A stretch of 64,000 bases of DNA, from positions 1-64,000 of the forward strand of contig LDXJ01000047.1 of NCBI GenBank assembly GCA_001029295.1, given 5' to 3'. Shown in pieces: positions 43,323-52,152 of this stretch (the stretch's first letter is position 1; every line of letters starts with the position of its first letter). Source of the stretch: Peptococcaceae bacterium CEB3. GTDB taxonomy: Bacteria; Bacillota; Desulfitobacteriia; Desulfitobacteriales; Desulfitobacteriaceae. Below the pieces are notes generated by a model. It was not told the DNA's origin. It did no database searches and saw only the letters and a program-made list of their open reading frames with translations. The position numbers were made by a program, and so were the translations under genes.

Positions 43323-44693
43323 ATGGACGAGGAAAGCAGGGAACTCAGCCGGATCGCCCGTGAAATCGCGGATGTGGCGAAAGGTATGGGGTTGGATTTT
43401 TATCCGGTCCATTTCGAGATTTGTCCGCCCGAAACGCTCTATACTTTTGGGGCTTACGGTATGCCGGTGCGTTTCACCCACTGGAGCTTCGGCAAAGCTT
43501 TTTATCGGCTCAAGATGCAGTATGACCTTAACCTGAGCCGGATTTACGAATTGGTCATAAACTCCGACCCCGCCTATGCTTTTTTGCTGGAAGGCAACAA
43601 GCTGGTGCAAAATAAGTTGGTCATCGGGCATGTCTATGCCCATGTCGATTTCTTTAAGAACAACCACTATTTCAGCCGGACGCCCAAAGACATGGTTGAG
43701 CGCATGGCAGCCCACGCTGAACAGATCCGTGAGTATGAAACCCGGTATGGCCGGGACAAGGTGGAACAAACGCTCGACGCGGTCCTCTCCATCCAGGAAC
43801 ATGTGGATTTTCGCTCTCACATCGCCCGGCGTCCGGAGAACAAGGGAAAAAGACCCAAGACGAGCCGGACGCGATCTTCATTTATAGAGAAGTATGCCGA
43901 CCTTTTTCCCGAAGATCAGACGGAAGAAGCTAAAGACACGAAGAGCCGGAGAGAAGCGGAGGATTTGGTCGGATACCTGATTATGAGGGCTCCGGGGATT
44001 GAACCTTGGCAACGGGATATTCTGAGCATGGTTCGGGCGGAGTCTCTTTATTTCTATCCGCAAATTGAAACCAAAATCATCAATGAGGGATGGGCCTCTT
44101 TCTGGCACGCCAAAATTATGCGGGAGATTCAACTCAGCGCAGGCGAGTCCTTGGATTTTGCCGTTATGCACAGCCAGGTACTGCAGCCCGCGCGCTTCTC
44201 ATTAAACCCGTATTACTTGGGCTATAAGATATGGGAAAGTTTGGAGAAGGAAATGGGGCTTGACGCGCTGTTCGAACTGCGCGAGGTGGAAAATGATCTC
44301 TCTTTCGTGCGCAATTATTTGGACCGGGAATTGGTGGAAGAGCTTAATCTGTTCAATTTCCGCAAAGTTGGGGCACATTGGCAAGTTACGGACACGGATT
44401 GGGAAAAGGTGCGCGATACTTTGGTACAGGGACTTGTTCATGGCGGGCATCCGCGCATGGTGGTCAGTGACGGGGATTATGAAGGCCGGGGGGCTCTGAA
44501 AATCAGGCATTGCCACGAGGGGCTGGATCTCGACCTTGTCTATCTGGAAAAGACTTTGGCTCACGTGCAATTCCTATGGCAGAAGCCGGTCTATTTAGAG
44601 ACGGTTCTGGATGGGAAAAAGGTTGTTTTTGAATGTGACAATGGGCTTGTTACCAGGCATCAAGTGGGGGAGGAGGGAGAAAAGAAAACCTAG
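43323..44693 (+). CDS. spoVR: SpoVR-family protein
   Basis: 456 residues. Begins with the family pattern GLDFYPVHFEICPPETLYTFGAYGMPVRFTHWSFGK and includes NSDPAYAFLLEGN, VYAHVDFFKNN and INEGWASFWHAKIM. In Bacillus SpoVR affects spore cortex formation. In enterobacteria its homologue YcgB is co-expressed with PrkA and YeaH. The AAGGAGAG box is 8 bases before the ATG. Third gene of the operon. Confidence 0.93.
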   Translation: MDEESRELSRIAREIADVAKGMGLDFYPVHFEICPPETLYTFGAYGMPVRFTHWSFGKAFYRLKMQYDLNLSRIYELVINSDPAYAFLLEGNKLVQNKLVIGHVYAHVDFFKNNHYFSRTPKDMVERMAAHAEQIREYETRYGRDKVEQTLDAVLSIQEHVDFRSHIARRPENKGKRPKTSRTRSSFIEKYADLFPEDQTEEAKDTKSRREAEDLVGYLIMRAPGIEPWQRDILSMVRAESLYFYPQIETKIINEGWASFWHAKIMREIQLSAGESLDFAVMHSQVLQPARFSLNPYYLGYKIWESLEKEMGLDALFELREVENDLSFVRNYLDRELVEELNLFNFRKVGAHWQVTDTDWEKVRDTLVQGLVHGGHPRMVVSDGDYEGRGALKIRHCHEGLDLDLVYLEKTLAHVQFLWQKPVYLETVLDGKKVVFECDNGLVTRHQVGEEGEKKT

Positions 44694-44754
44694 GGAGCGA
44701 CTGAAGCCGGCTCGAAGCCCGACGACCGTTTGGCAGGGCACGGCAACACAGGGC

Positions 44755-44803
44755 AAAGTGGTCTTCCTCAACCCCCAACGGGGGAAAGGAAGACTTTTCT
44801 TTA
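44755..44803 (+). terminator. Terminator of the prkA-yhbH-spoVR operon
   Basis: AAAGTGGTCTTCCT and AGGAAGACTTTTCTTT form the lower stem, with CCCCC and GGGGG forming the upper stem around AAC. Confidence 0.75.
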
Positions 44804-44830
44804 GGGCGTGGGGAGGATTTTCAGTGCCGG

Positions 44831-44891
44831 AGAGAGAATCTTTTAGAGAGAATCCTTTAGAGAGAATCTTTTAAGGAAGAGAGAATCTTTC
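44831..44891 (+). repeat. 14-bp tandem repeat in the spoVR-MBL gap
   Basis: Three contiguous copies of AGAGAGAATCTTTT (44831, 44845, 44859; one base differs in the middle copy) and a fourth at 44878 after a 5-base spacer. Confidence 0.85.
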
Positions 44892-45024
44892 AAGAGTGAG
44901 ATCGGCTCTGGGAACGGTCTAAGGCGGGAGAACAAAAATCCCGCGAGTCCGTAAAACCTGCGAGTATCGGTACCGCTGTGCCTTCAGGTCCTGCCCCTTG
45001 ATCCCGGGTTTTGAGGAGGATAGT

Positions 45025-45921
45025 ATGCGAACGCACAAACTCAATGAACGCGTTTTTTTATTTATGGATGACGGACACCACCATGAGAATGTCGTGGTTA
45101 TTTGGACCCACTCAGGCCCTGTGGTTGTGGACTCTTTTCGTTTTCCCAGCCAGTTTCAAGCGGTTGAGGAGCACATGCGGGAAAGGGGGTATGCCCGGCC
45201 CCTGGCCCAAATCTTCACCCACTGGCACCCGAATCACATAATGGGAAATCGGAATTTGGCCGAAACTCGCGTCTTGGCCCACCGGCTGACCTGGGAGTTC
45301 ATGCTGGGCGGCCGTCTGGCGGGACAACTGGGCCAAGAGGAATTACTCTGGGTACGAGGGGGCGGTCTGCCGGGGCCCGAAGACGGGAAGATTTTTGAGA
45401 AGGAGTTAAACTTAACCATAGGCGGCATGGGTTTGCGCTTATTGCATGTGGCCGGCCATACGGCGGATTCAACCATCGTGCATATTCCGGAATATCGTTT
45501 AGTCATCGCGGGGGATAATCTGGTCGGTCCGGAAGTTGAGTTTTTCTTTCCCAGCGGTCCCACACGCAAGCGTACCCCGCAATTGGATGCGCTGGCTCTG
45601 GTTTACCGGCGCATACGCCTTCTGGTGCCAAAGATCGTCGTCCCCGGTCACGGCTGGGTACTGCCGCCGGAGGAGATGCTTTCGCTCAATGAGCACCGCT
45701 TGAAAAGTGTTCTCAGGCGCAGCGCCGAAATTGCCCAGAGGTTGTTGGCGTGGTCGGAAAGCGGCGGGCCGGAGGGTTTTAATGAATATTTAATCAAGAC
45801 GTGGTTGAGTCAGGCCAATGCCTGCGTTACGATGGATGAGCAGGAGGCGCTCAAAGAAAGTGTCGGCCGGGTTTTAAACCAACTCGGTGAGGCCTTTGCG
45901 CATGGGGTTATGCGCGAGTAG
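45025..45921 (+). CDS. Metallo-beta-lactamase-fold hydrolase
   Basis: About 298 residues. The metal motif appears as THWHPNHIMGN, a variant of HXHXDH in which Asn and His replace Asp-His spacing. Later ligands are in HVAGHTADSTIVHIPE, AGDNLVG and VPGHGWVLPP. Members cleave glyoxalase-type thioesters, lactones and similar bonds. The substrate is unknown. ATG 45025 follows GAGGAGG by 5 to 6 bases. The frame from 44998 is less likely. Confidence 0.85.
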   Translation: MRTHKLNERVFLFMDDGHHHENVVVIWTHSGPVVVDSFRFPSQFQAVEEHMRERGYARPLAQIFTHWHPNHIMGNRNLAETRVLAHRLTWEFMLGGRLAGQLGQEELLWVRGGGLPGPEDGKIFEKELNLTIGGMGLRLLHVAGHTADSTIVHIPEYRLVIAGDNLVGPEVEFFFPSGPTRKRTPQLDALALVYRRIRLLVPKIVVPGHGWVLPPEEMLSLNEHRLKSVLRRSAEIAQRLLAWSESGGPEGFNEYLIKTWLSQANACVTMDEQEALKESVGRVLNQLGEAFAHGVMRE

Positions 45922-46023
45922 GTATGGCGCGCCTGAGGGGAATGTGATAAAATCAGCGTGGTTCTCTCTGCCGGCAGACAGTTGCCGGGGTAAGCGGGAG
46001 GGCGCGTCGTTGGGGGGACGGAT

Positions 46024-46635
46024 TTGGCAAATTTGATTGCGTATCTGGGAACGTTTGTGATTGGAGTCATATCCACACTGGGTTATGCCGGAGTCTTTGT
46101 GGCCATGGCTCTGGAAAGCGCCTGCATTCCTTTGCCCAGTGAAATTATCCTGCCTTTTACGGGCTATATGGTTTTTTTGGGACGGTTTGGGCTCTGGCAG
46201 GCTACGCTGGCCGCCACCCTGGGCAACCTCTTTGGGGCCATGGTTGCCTATTATGTGGGGGTTTGGGGTGGACGGCCCTTTCTTAGGCGCTATGGACGCT
46301 ACTTTTTTTTCAATGAGCGTGAATTCGCCGGGACCGAGAGAATGTTTGCCCGGCATGGGGAAATCACGGTTTTCCTAGGGCGGGTGCTGCCTGTTGTGCG
46401 CACCTTCATTTCTCTGCCGGCGGGAATAGCCCGCATGAACCCGCTCAAAGTGGCGCTCTATTCCCTCTTGGGGGCGCTTCCCTGGTGTTTTTTGCTGATT
46501 CTGATCGGGGAAAGGCTGGGAGCTAAGTGGAATGCTTTAAAACCTCTCTTTCACCGCTTTGACCTTCTGATCGGGGCCTTCGTCGTTTTCGGTCTGGCCT
46601 TTTGGATTTGGCGGCATGTGCGGAGGAGAAACTAA
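46024..46635 (+). CDS. DedA-family membrane protein, copy 1
   Basis: 203 residues. SNARE-associated (VTT) DedA domain with the typical start YAGVFVAMALESACIPLPSEIILPFTGY and the GRVLPVVRTFISLPAGIARM segment. Four or five membrane segments. DedA proteins flip phospholipids such as undecaprenyl phosphate or phosphatidylethanolamine across the membrane. The TTG start has GGGGGG upstream. Confidence 0.9.
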   Translation: MANLIAYLGTFVIGVISTLGYAGVFVAMALESACIPLPSEIILPFTGYMVFLGRFGLWQATLAATLGNLFGAMVAYYVGVWGGRPFLRRYGRYFFFNEREFAGTERMFARHGEITVFLGRVLPVVRTFISLPAGIARMNPLKVALYSLLGALPWCFLLILIGERLGAKWNALKPLFHRFDLLIGAFVVFGLAFWIWRHVRRRN

Positions 46636-46655
46636 AGAGGTCTGACGAGCGGACG

Positions 46656-46730
46656 CGGCGGGACAAGGAGCGCGGGTATCCGGCGGGACAAGGAGCACGG
46701 ATATCGGGCGGGACAAGGAGTGCGGATATC
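46656..46730 (+). repeat. 25-bp tandem repeat between the dedA-like genes
   Basis: Three contiguous 25-bp copies start at 46656, 46681 and 46706. Each contains GGCGGGACAAGGAG, so each carries a ribosome-binding-site-like AAGGAG. It ends 20 bases before the GTG start of the next gene. Confidence 0.85.
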
Positions 46731-46749
46731 GAGCGAGGAGGAAAGTGCG

Positions 46750-47361
46750 GTGCACGGTCTGGAGCATATCGTCTATTCGATCATCTATCATTACCGCTAT
46801 GCCGGCTTGTTTGTGCTCCTCTCCTTGGGTATGCTCGGTATACCGGTGCCGGACGAGTTTCTGATGACGTTCAGCGGTTTTCAAACCACGGTGGGACACA
46901 TGGCTTTCGGCGAGACACTGGTCTTGGCTTCCCTCGGGAGCTTCGTCGGCATGAATTTGAGTTATTGGATTGGCAGGGTTCTCGGCATTCCTTTCCTCCG
47001 CAAAATTACTCCCTGGCTGCATATGAACGAGAAACGAGTCGCCCGGGCCGAGCATTGGTTTAACAAGTACGGTGATCGGCTCATCGTGGTAGGATATTTT
47101 TTCCCGGGATTTCGCCACTTCATAGCCTACTTTGCCGGCATGAGCGAAGTTTTTTACGGAAGGTACGCGGTACTGACAGGTATCGGTGCGCTCCTCTGGT
47201 CCGCGGCTTTCATTTCCTTGGGACGCGTGCTCGGGGTGCACTGGAGAATGATCACCGCTCTTTTACACCGCTACCTGGTCAGCGGTGCTTTGCTTTTGGC
47301 ACTGATCGTCATCCTCATCTATATTTTCAGCGTGAGACGGGGCAAGGCGGATTTGGATTAG
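46750..47361 (+). CDS. DedA-family membrane protein, copy 2
   Basis: 203 residues. DedA (VTT) domain with RYAGLFVLLSLGMLGIPVPDEFLMTFSGF and the GYFFPGFRHFIAYFAGMSE segment, plus a hydrophobic C-terminal helix (LLLALIVILIYIFSV). It differs enough from copy 1 that the pair is not a recent duplication. GTG 46750 follows GAGGAGG. The open frame to 46720 runs into the tandem repeat. Confidence 0.9.
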   Translation: MHGLEHIVYSIIYHYRYAGLFVLLSLGMLGIPVPDEFLMTFSGFQTTVGHMAFGETLVLASLGSFVGMNLSYWIGRVLGIPFLRKITPWLHMNEKRVARAEHWFNKYGDRLIVVGYFFPGFRHFIAYFAGMSEVFYGRYAVLTGIGALLWSAAFISLGRVLGVHWRMITALLHRYLVSGALLLALIVILIYIFSVRRGKADLD

Positions 47362-47398
47362 AGCCGGGTTAGCGTACACGCATTCAAGGAGGATATCT

Positions 47399-48307
47399 AT
47401 GCTCGATCTCCTCAAACTTTTCACTCAGGTCGTGGAAGAGCAAAGCTTCACTTCCACTGCCCGCCACTTGGGGGTCAGCCAACCGGCTGTCTCCAATCAA
47501 ATGCGGGCTCTGGAGGACAAACTCGGGGTCAAATTGCTCTTGCGCCGGGGCAAAGCCTTAGTCCTAACGGCGGAGGGAGAAATTGTTTTGCGCCAGGCCC
47601 GGCGGATTCTGGACGACTGGGACGAACTTATGGAGCAGATTGGGACGGCCAACCCGGAATTTGCCGGGCTTGTGCGCTTGGGAGCTTCCCAGATCCCGGG
47701 GGAATATCTCTTACCCGCACTCTTGGCAGACTTTCAACACGAATTTGCCAAGGTTCAGCTTAAGCTTGTGGTCGGAGACAGCCTGGAAATGGCAAATAAG
47801 GTTGCGGAACGGGAAGTTGATTTCGCCGTCGTGGGTTCCACCTTTGACAGCGAAAAGCTGGCTTCGGAATTCTGGCAATGGGATGAATTGATGCTGGTTT
47901 TGCCGGAACGCCACCCGTTGGCCGGGCAAAGGGAGATCCGGCTGTCCGATCTTCTGCCCTATCCCATGATTGTCCGGGAAGAAGGGTCGGGCCATCGGCG
48001 GGCTTTGGAAGAGACCCTGGCGGGGTTGGGCCTTTCCTTGCCGGACTTTCGCATCAGTTTGGAGGCTGGCAGTATTGAGGCGATCAAAAACTCCGTCCGG
48101 GCGGCTCTCGGTTATTCGTTTATCTCCCGCTCCGCTTTGGGGGTTGCCCCGGAAGGGGTGAGAGTGTGCCGCTTGCAAGACGTGAATATCAGGCGCGGTT
48201 TTTACTTGGTCACTCGACGCAATAAGTCCTTACCCGTTTCTTCCCAGGCTTGTTATACCCGAATCAGAGATTACAGTAAACAGAACGCGGTGCGTATCAA
48301 GGACTGA
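47399..48307 (+). CDS. LysR-family transcriptional regulator
   Basis: 302 residues. N-terminal winged helix (LLKLFTQVVEEQSFTSTARHLGVSQPAVSNQMRALE, residues 4-39) and a periplasmic-binding-like effector domain. The pattern resembles the CysL/CysB-like branch. AAGGAGG lies 7 bases before the ATG. No divergent partner gene is present, so the target is not apparent. It may control the following DnaA-like gene or the upstream dedA gene. Confidence 0.9.
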   Translation: MLDLLKLFTQVVEEQSFTSTARHLGVSQPAVSNQMRALEDKLGVKLLLRRGKALVLTAEGEIVLRQARRILDDWDELMEQIGTANPEFAGLVRLGASQIPGEYLLPALLADFQHEFAKVQLKLVVGDSLEMANKVAEREVDFAVVGSTFDSEKLASEFWQWDELMLVLPERHPLAGQREIRLSDLLPYPMIVREEGSGHRRALEETLAGLGLSLPDFRISLEAGSIEAIKNSVRAALGYSFISRSALGVAPEGVRVCRLQDVNIRRGFYLVTRRNKSLPVSSQACYTRIRDYSKQNAVRIKD

Positions 48308-48388
48308 ATACCGAATACCGGACACAGAACACCCAACGCAAAACATTGAGCGTCTGACGTCGAACATAGGTCCGACGGGAGGAAAGTC

Positions 48389-49378
48389 ATGAAGTTCTTT
48401 GTCAGCGATTTCAATTTCTCGGCCTGGCAAGCGGTTAAGGGCTTTACTCCGGAAAAGTGGCCTCAGGTCACCCTGCTCTACGGGCCTCCGGGAACCGGCA
48501 AGAGCACCCTTTTGCGCCTGTTCTACCGGCGCGCTGTGCGAACCGACCGGGGTTCTGTGTTGGTTGACGCCCGCAGGTTTGCCCGGGACTATGCCTTGGC
48601 GGCTCAGGAAAGCACATTGGGGCGTTTCCGTCGGTATTACCGAACCGCTCCTTATCTCTTCCTCGATGATCTTCAGGTGCTCACCGGCAAGAAGAAGACC
48701 ATTGAGGAACTTCTGCATACTTTTGAACATAGGCTGGAGTACGAATATAAGGTTTTTCTGACGCTGGAGTCTGCGAAGCCCGATCTGGAGTTTTTGGGGC
48801 GAAGGCTGGCCTCGCGTTTACTGAGCGGACTTACTTTACCGTTGTATCAGCCCAAGCCGGGGGAAATCAGGGATTTTATCAGGGGCGATTTAGCCCAAAG
48901 GCTGGCAGTAGTCGAGCCGGCGCTCGTCGACGGCTTGACGGAACGGGCGGTCAACCTGACTGAGGCTAAGAACCTGATTCGGGAATTCACCGTCTACATC
49001 GATCAGACGGCGGCCGCTTTCACCCTGGAGAGTTTCCGGGAGTTTTGGCAAATGTGGGAGTGCCGGCAGGAAGCGGCACCCGTCCCCCGGAATGTCATTC
49101 GGGTGGCGTCGCAGGTTACCGGCATTCCGGCGGAAGAAATTTTGGGTTCCAGGCGCGTGGCCCCGCTGGTAGAGGCCAGGCACTTGGCTATGTATGCGGT
49201 CAGGGAAATCTGTGGTTCCGGCTACGCCGAGATCGGACGGATTTTCGGCAAGGAACATGGAGCGGTGATCCGGGCCTGTCGTTCCGTTGCGGTTAAGCTG
49301 GAGGAGAACCAAGACCTGAGAGAAAGATTTAGGCACATAGACAAAGCATTTTCATCTTCCGGGCCGGATGGAGGTTGA
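48389..49378 (+). CDS. DnaA-related AAA+ protein
   Basis: 329 residues. Residues about 25-150 are a AAA+ module with Walker A LLYGPPGTGKSTL and Walker B YLFLDDLQVL, as in DnaA and DnaC. Residues about 255-320 match DnaA domain IV (LAMYAVREICGSGYAEIGRIFGKEHGAVIRACRSV), but the DnaA signature normally read as DHTTV is EHGAV. DnaA domain I is absent. It is therefore a DnaA paralogue or Hda-like protein with a DNA-binding end, possibly regulating initiation or transcription. GGGAGG is 9 bases before the ATG. Confidence 0.8.
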   Translation: MKFFVSDFNFSAWQAVKGFTPEKWPQVTLLYGPPGTGKSTLLRLFYRRAVRTDRGSVLVDARRFARDYALAAQESTLGRFRRYYRTAPYLFLDDLQVLTGKKKTIEELLHTFEHRLEYEYKVFLTLESAKPDLEFLGRRLASRLLSGLTLPLYQPKPGEIRDFIRGDLAQRLAVVEPALVDGLTERAVNLTEAKNLIREFTVYIDQTAAAFTLESFREFWQMWECRQEAAPVPRNVIRVASQVTGIPAEEILGSRRVAPLVEARHLAMYAVREICGSGYAEIGRIFGKEHGAVIRACRSVAVKLEENQDLRERFRHIDKAFSSSGPDGG

Positions 49379-49417
49379 CGAAGCGGAAAAAAGGTGATAG
49401 ATTGTGCTTGACAAATT

Positions 49418-49572
49418 CTTCGTTAGGTGAGGCTTCTACACAGACACAGGCCGCTGCCCGGAAAGGTCGAGAGACGCTAACGGGTTAACAGGTATTACCG
49501 GATTAAGGTTTTACTTAACGTGGCTGGGAACAATCTCTAGCTGTGTACGTGCTAAAACTCAGACGAGTGGGG
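49418..49572 (+). ncRNA. M-box (ykoK) magnesium riboswitch aptamer
   Basis: The conserved M-box blocks appear in order: CTTCGTTAGGTGAGGCT, CAGGCCGCTGCCCGGAAA, GTCGAGAGACGC, CGGGTTAACAGG, TTACCGGATTAAGG, ACTTAACGTGGCTGGG and GTGCTAAAACTCAGACGAGTGG. Long-range pairing of the 5' GTTAGGTGAGG with the 3' blocks is as in the family. It senses Mg2+ and normally turns off Mg2+ transporter genes. Downstream is a MgtE_N/CBS protein gene. Confidence 0.93.
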
Positions 49573-49619
49573 AAAGGCTGGGCAAGTCGGGGTTGGCCTT
49601 TCGAAGGCTGATTTTTTTT
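49573..49619 (+). terminator. M-box expression platform: terminator and competing antiterminator
   Basis: GCCTT-TCG-AAGGC (49596-49608) precedes a run of eight T. AAAGGC at 49573 can pair with GCCTTT at 49596 instead, which would break the terminator. This fits Mg2+-induced termination. Confidence 0.7.
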
Positions 49620-49802
49620 AGCTCCGTTCGGTCTGTGGGGGGAAAACCTGATGGGCCCATGATGGCCGAACTGCACCAGTCGGTATATTGAGCGAAAACG
49701 GAACGGCCGGGAGACGGATTGCACGAACGGGAGGTGGTTTAATGGACGCTGGTCCTGAACGAAGTAATTTAACATTAAACCACCGAAACGGGAGTGATCA
49801 GA
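49620..49802. other. Leader between the M-box terminator and the MgtE_N gene
   Basis: 183 bases without a gene. A short frame near 49688 is open but overlaps the start of the true gene in another frame and has no family match. Confidence 0.4.
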
Positions 49803-51041
49803 ATGGAGTTGTTGACCGATCTTTACGTGAGCGAACTCATCGGCAAGCCTGTTATGGACCGGGGCGGGCGCCGGCTCGGGAAGGTCCGGGATATTGTGGT
49901 GGAGCGGGAGTCCTTGTTTCCCTTGGTTCGGGGCTTGGTGGTAGGCAAGAAGGGGGATTTCAAAAAGATTCCCTGGCCGGATATCTATTTATTAAGCCGT
50001 AAGTTTGTGGCCTTACAAGTGGCGGCGGCGGACGTACACTATGAGCCCGTGGCGGAGGACGCCTATCGTACCAGTATGATCTTGGACCAGCAAATTGTGG
50101 ATATCAACGGGGCGAAAGTCGTGCGGGTCAACGATATCAAGCTGGCGGGAGACGGAAATGACGCTCATATCGTGTCGGTCGACGTCGGGGTGGCGGGCTT
50201 GATCCGCAGATTTTTGGCCGGCCGCTTGGGTGGAGAACAGAGCGGCAAATGGGTGAGACCGCAGCTGATACGCTGGGATGTTTTGCAACCCCTGCCCAAA
50301 GAAGGGGAACACCTGGCCCTTAAAGTGTCCGCGGATAAGCTGGCCAAGATGCATCCCGTCGATTTAGCCGATATTGTGGAGAACCTGAGCCATCACGAGC
50401 GGCGGGAGCTCTTCGAACAGTTGGATCCTGAAGTGGCCGCGGACACTTTGGCCGAAGTGGAGATGGACGTTCAGATTTCCATCCTCAAAGGTTTGGACAA
50501 AGAGCGGGCTGCCGATATATTGGAAGAGATGGAGCAGGACGAGGCCGTGGACCTGCTCTCGGAATTGACGGATGAGGATTCCGATCAATTGCTGAACCTG
50601 ATGGATCACGAGGAAGCTTCCGATCTGCGAGGACTTCTCGAGTATGAGGAAGGGACGGCCGGAAGCATGATGACTACGGATTTCCTGGCTTTTGCGGAAG
50701 AGCTGACCTGTGACGCGGTGATCGAGCGCCTGCGTGAATTGGCCCCTGACGCGGATTATGTGTATTATCTGTACGTGATCGATGGCCTGGGTCGGCTGAG
50801 CGGAGTGGTGTCTTTGCGTGAACTTATTGTCAGCCGGCCTGAGCGGAAGATCGGGGAAATCATGCGCAGAAGGGTCATATCCGTGACGGCGGAGGAGGAG
50901 GAAAAACAGATCCGCCGCCTGTTCACCAAATACAGCCTTTTGGCTCTGCCGGTAGTGGATGATGCCGGCAAGCTGTTAGGAATCATTACGGTTGACGACG
51001 TCCTGTCCTTGCCGATCAACAGCCGTGGCCTTAAAATGTAA
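49803..51041 (+). CDS. Soluble PRC-barrel / MgtE_N / CBS-pair protein
   Basis: 412 residues. Residues about 8-75 and 90-160 read like PRC-barrel domains (GRRLGKVRDIVVERESLFPLVRGLVVGKKG). Residues about 185-285 are the MgtE N-terminal superhelical domain (LVDIVENLSHHERRELFEQLD pattern). Residues about 290-412 are two CBS domains (MMTTDFLAFAEELTCDAVIERL and MRRRVISVTAEEEEKQIRRLF). No membrane segments follow, unlike real MgtE channels. It may sense Mg2+ or a nucleotide and control a transporter. Its control by an M-box supports a magnesium role. ATG 49803 follows GGGAG by 7 bases. Confidence 0.88.
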   Translation: MELLTDLYVSELIGKPVMDRGGRRLGKVRDIVVERESLFPLVRGLVVGKKGDFKKIPWPDIYLLSRKFVALQVAAADVHYEPVAEDAYRTSMILDQQIVDINGAKVVRVNDIKLAGDGNDAHIVSVDVGVAGLIRRFLAGRLGGEQSGKWVRPQLIRWDVLQPLPKEGEHLALKVSADKLAKMHPVDLADIVENLSHHERRELFEQLDPEVAADTLAEVEMDVQISILKGLDKERAADILEEMEQDEAVDLLSELTDEDSDQLLNLMDHEEASDLRGLLEYEEGTAGSMMTTDFLAFAEELTCDAVIERLRELAPDADYVYYLYVIDGLGRLSGVVSLRELIVSRPERKIGEIMRRRVISVTAEEEEKQIRRLFTKYSLLALPVVDDAGKLLGIITVDDVLSLPINSRGLKM

Positions 51042-51100
51042 GGGAGAGCGTTGTCAATGGAGCGGAAAGTTGCGCTCAAACTAAGCAGGGAGTGACGAGA

Positions 51101-52072
51101 ATGGCGGAAGAAGTTAAAAGGATAGCCGTCTTGACCAGCGGCGGGGATGCCCCGGGAATGAATGCCGCAATCCGGGCTGTTGTGCGTAAGGGTATCTATC
51201 ACGGCCTGACTGTTTACGGTGTGGAGCGGGGATATGAAGGGCTTATTCACGGGGAATTTCGCGAAATGAGCCTCGGGTCTGTGGCGGACATCATCCACAG
51301 AGGGGGTACGATTCTGAGGACGGCCCGTTCCAAGGAAATGCTGACGCCGGAAGGGCAGGCTGCCGCCGTGGCGCAACTGCGCGAGCGAGGAATAGACGCT
51401 TTGGTCGTCATTGGCGGAGACGGGTCGTTTAGGGGCGCTCAAGCTCTCGCCGCCTTGGGGATCAAGATCGTCGGCATCCCCGGAACCATCGATAATGATA
51501 TCCCGGGCACGGACCTGACAATCGGTTTCGATACGGCCATCAATACGGTGGTTGACGCGGTCAGTAAAATCCGGGATACAGCCACTTCCCACGAGAGGAC
51601 ATTTTTGGTGGAAGTGATGGGGCGGACCTGCGGCAACATCGCCCTTCAGGCCGGCCTGGCCTGTGGGGCCGAATCCATTCTGGTGCCGGAGATTCCTTTC
51701 GATTTGGACGACGTAGTCGCCAAACTGCGCCGGGGGCATGAACGGGGAAAACATCACAGTATTATTCTCCTGGCGGAAGGGGTCGGAGGAGCTTATGAAA
51801 TGGGCGAACAACTGCGCACCCGTTCGGGTTTTGAGACGAGGGTGACGATTCTCGGTCATCTGCAGCGAGGCGGCAATCCCAGCGCGCTCGACGCCGTGAT
51901 CGCTTCGGCGATGGGGGGAAAAGCGGTGGACGTTCTCCTGAGGGGGGAGACGGATCAAATGACCGCTTATGTGAATCAGGAAGTCATTGCCTGTCCGATT
52001 GAGGTGGCTTACGGTCCCCGCCCGGCTTTTAATACGATCCTGTATGATCTGGCTGAACAATTGTCAATCTAA
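51101..52072 (+). CDS. pfkA: 6-phosphofructokinase
   Basis: 323 residues. ATP-PFK motifs: TSGGDAPGMNAAIRAVVRK, IGGDGSFRGAQAL, GIPGTIDNDIPGTDLTIGFDTA and LGHLQRGGNPSALDAV. It phosphorylates fructose 6-phosphate in glycolysis. ATG 51101 has AGGGAG about 8 bases upstream. The open frame to 51092 is a few codons longer without support. Followed by pgi 80 bases on. Confidence 0.96.
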   Translation: MAEEVKRIAVLTSGGDAPGMNAAIRAVVRKGIYHGLTVYGVERGYEGLIHGEFREMSLGSVADIIHRGGTILRTARSKEMLTPEGQAAAVAQLRERGIDALVVIGGDGSFRGAQALAALGIKIVGIPGTIDNDIPGTDLTIGFDTAINTVVDAVSKIRDTATSHERTFLVEVMGRTCGNIALQAGLACGAESILVPEIPFDLDDVVAKLRRGHERGKHHSIILLAEGVGGAYEMGEQLRTRSGFETRVTILGHLQRGGNPSALDAVIASAMGGKAVDVLLRGETDQMTAYVNQEVIACPIEVAYGPRPAFNTILYDLAEQLSI

Positions 52073-52152
52073 AGGCAAGGGCCTGAGGCTTGATTTCTAT
52101 CTATTAGGCAAGGGCCCGATGCCGATTTCTATTATTGCAAGGGGGACTGTAT

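Noticed and set aside
50765-52060. 431-codon minus-strand frame opposite the MgtE_N gene and pfkA
   Set aside because: It runs antisense through two well-supported genes, including all of pfkA's motifs, and shows no family signature.
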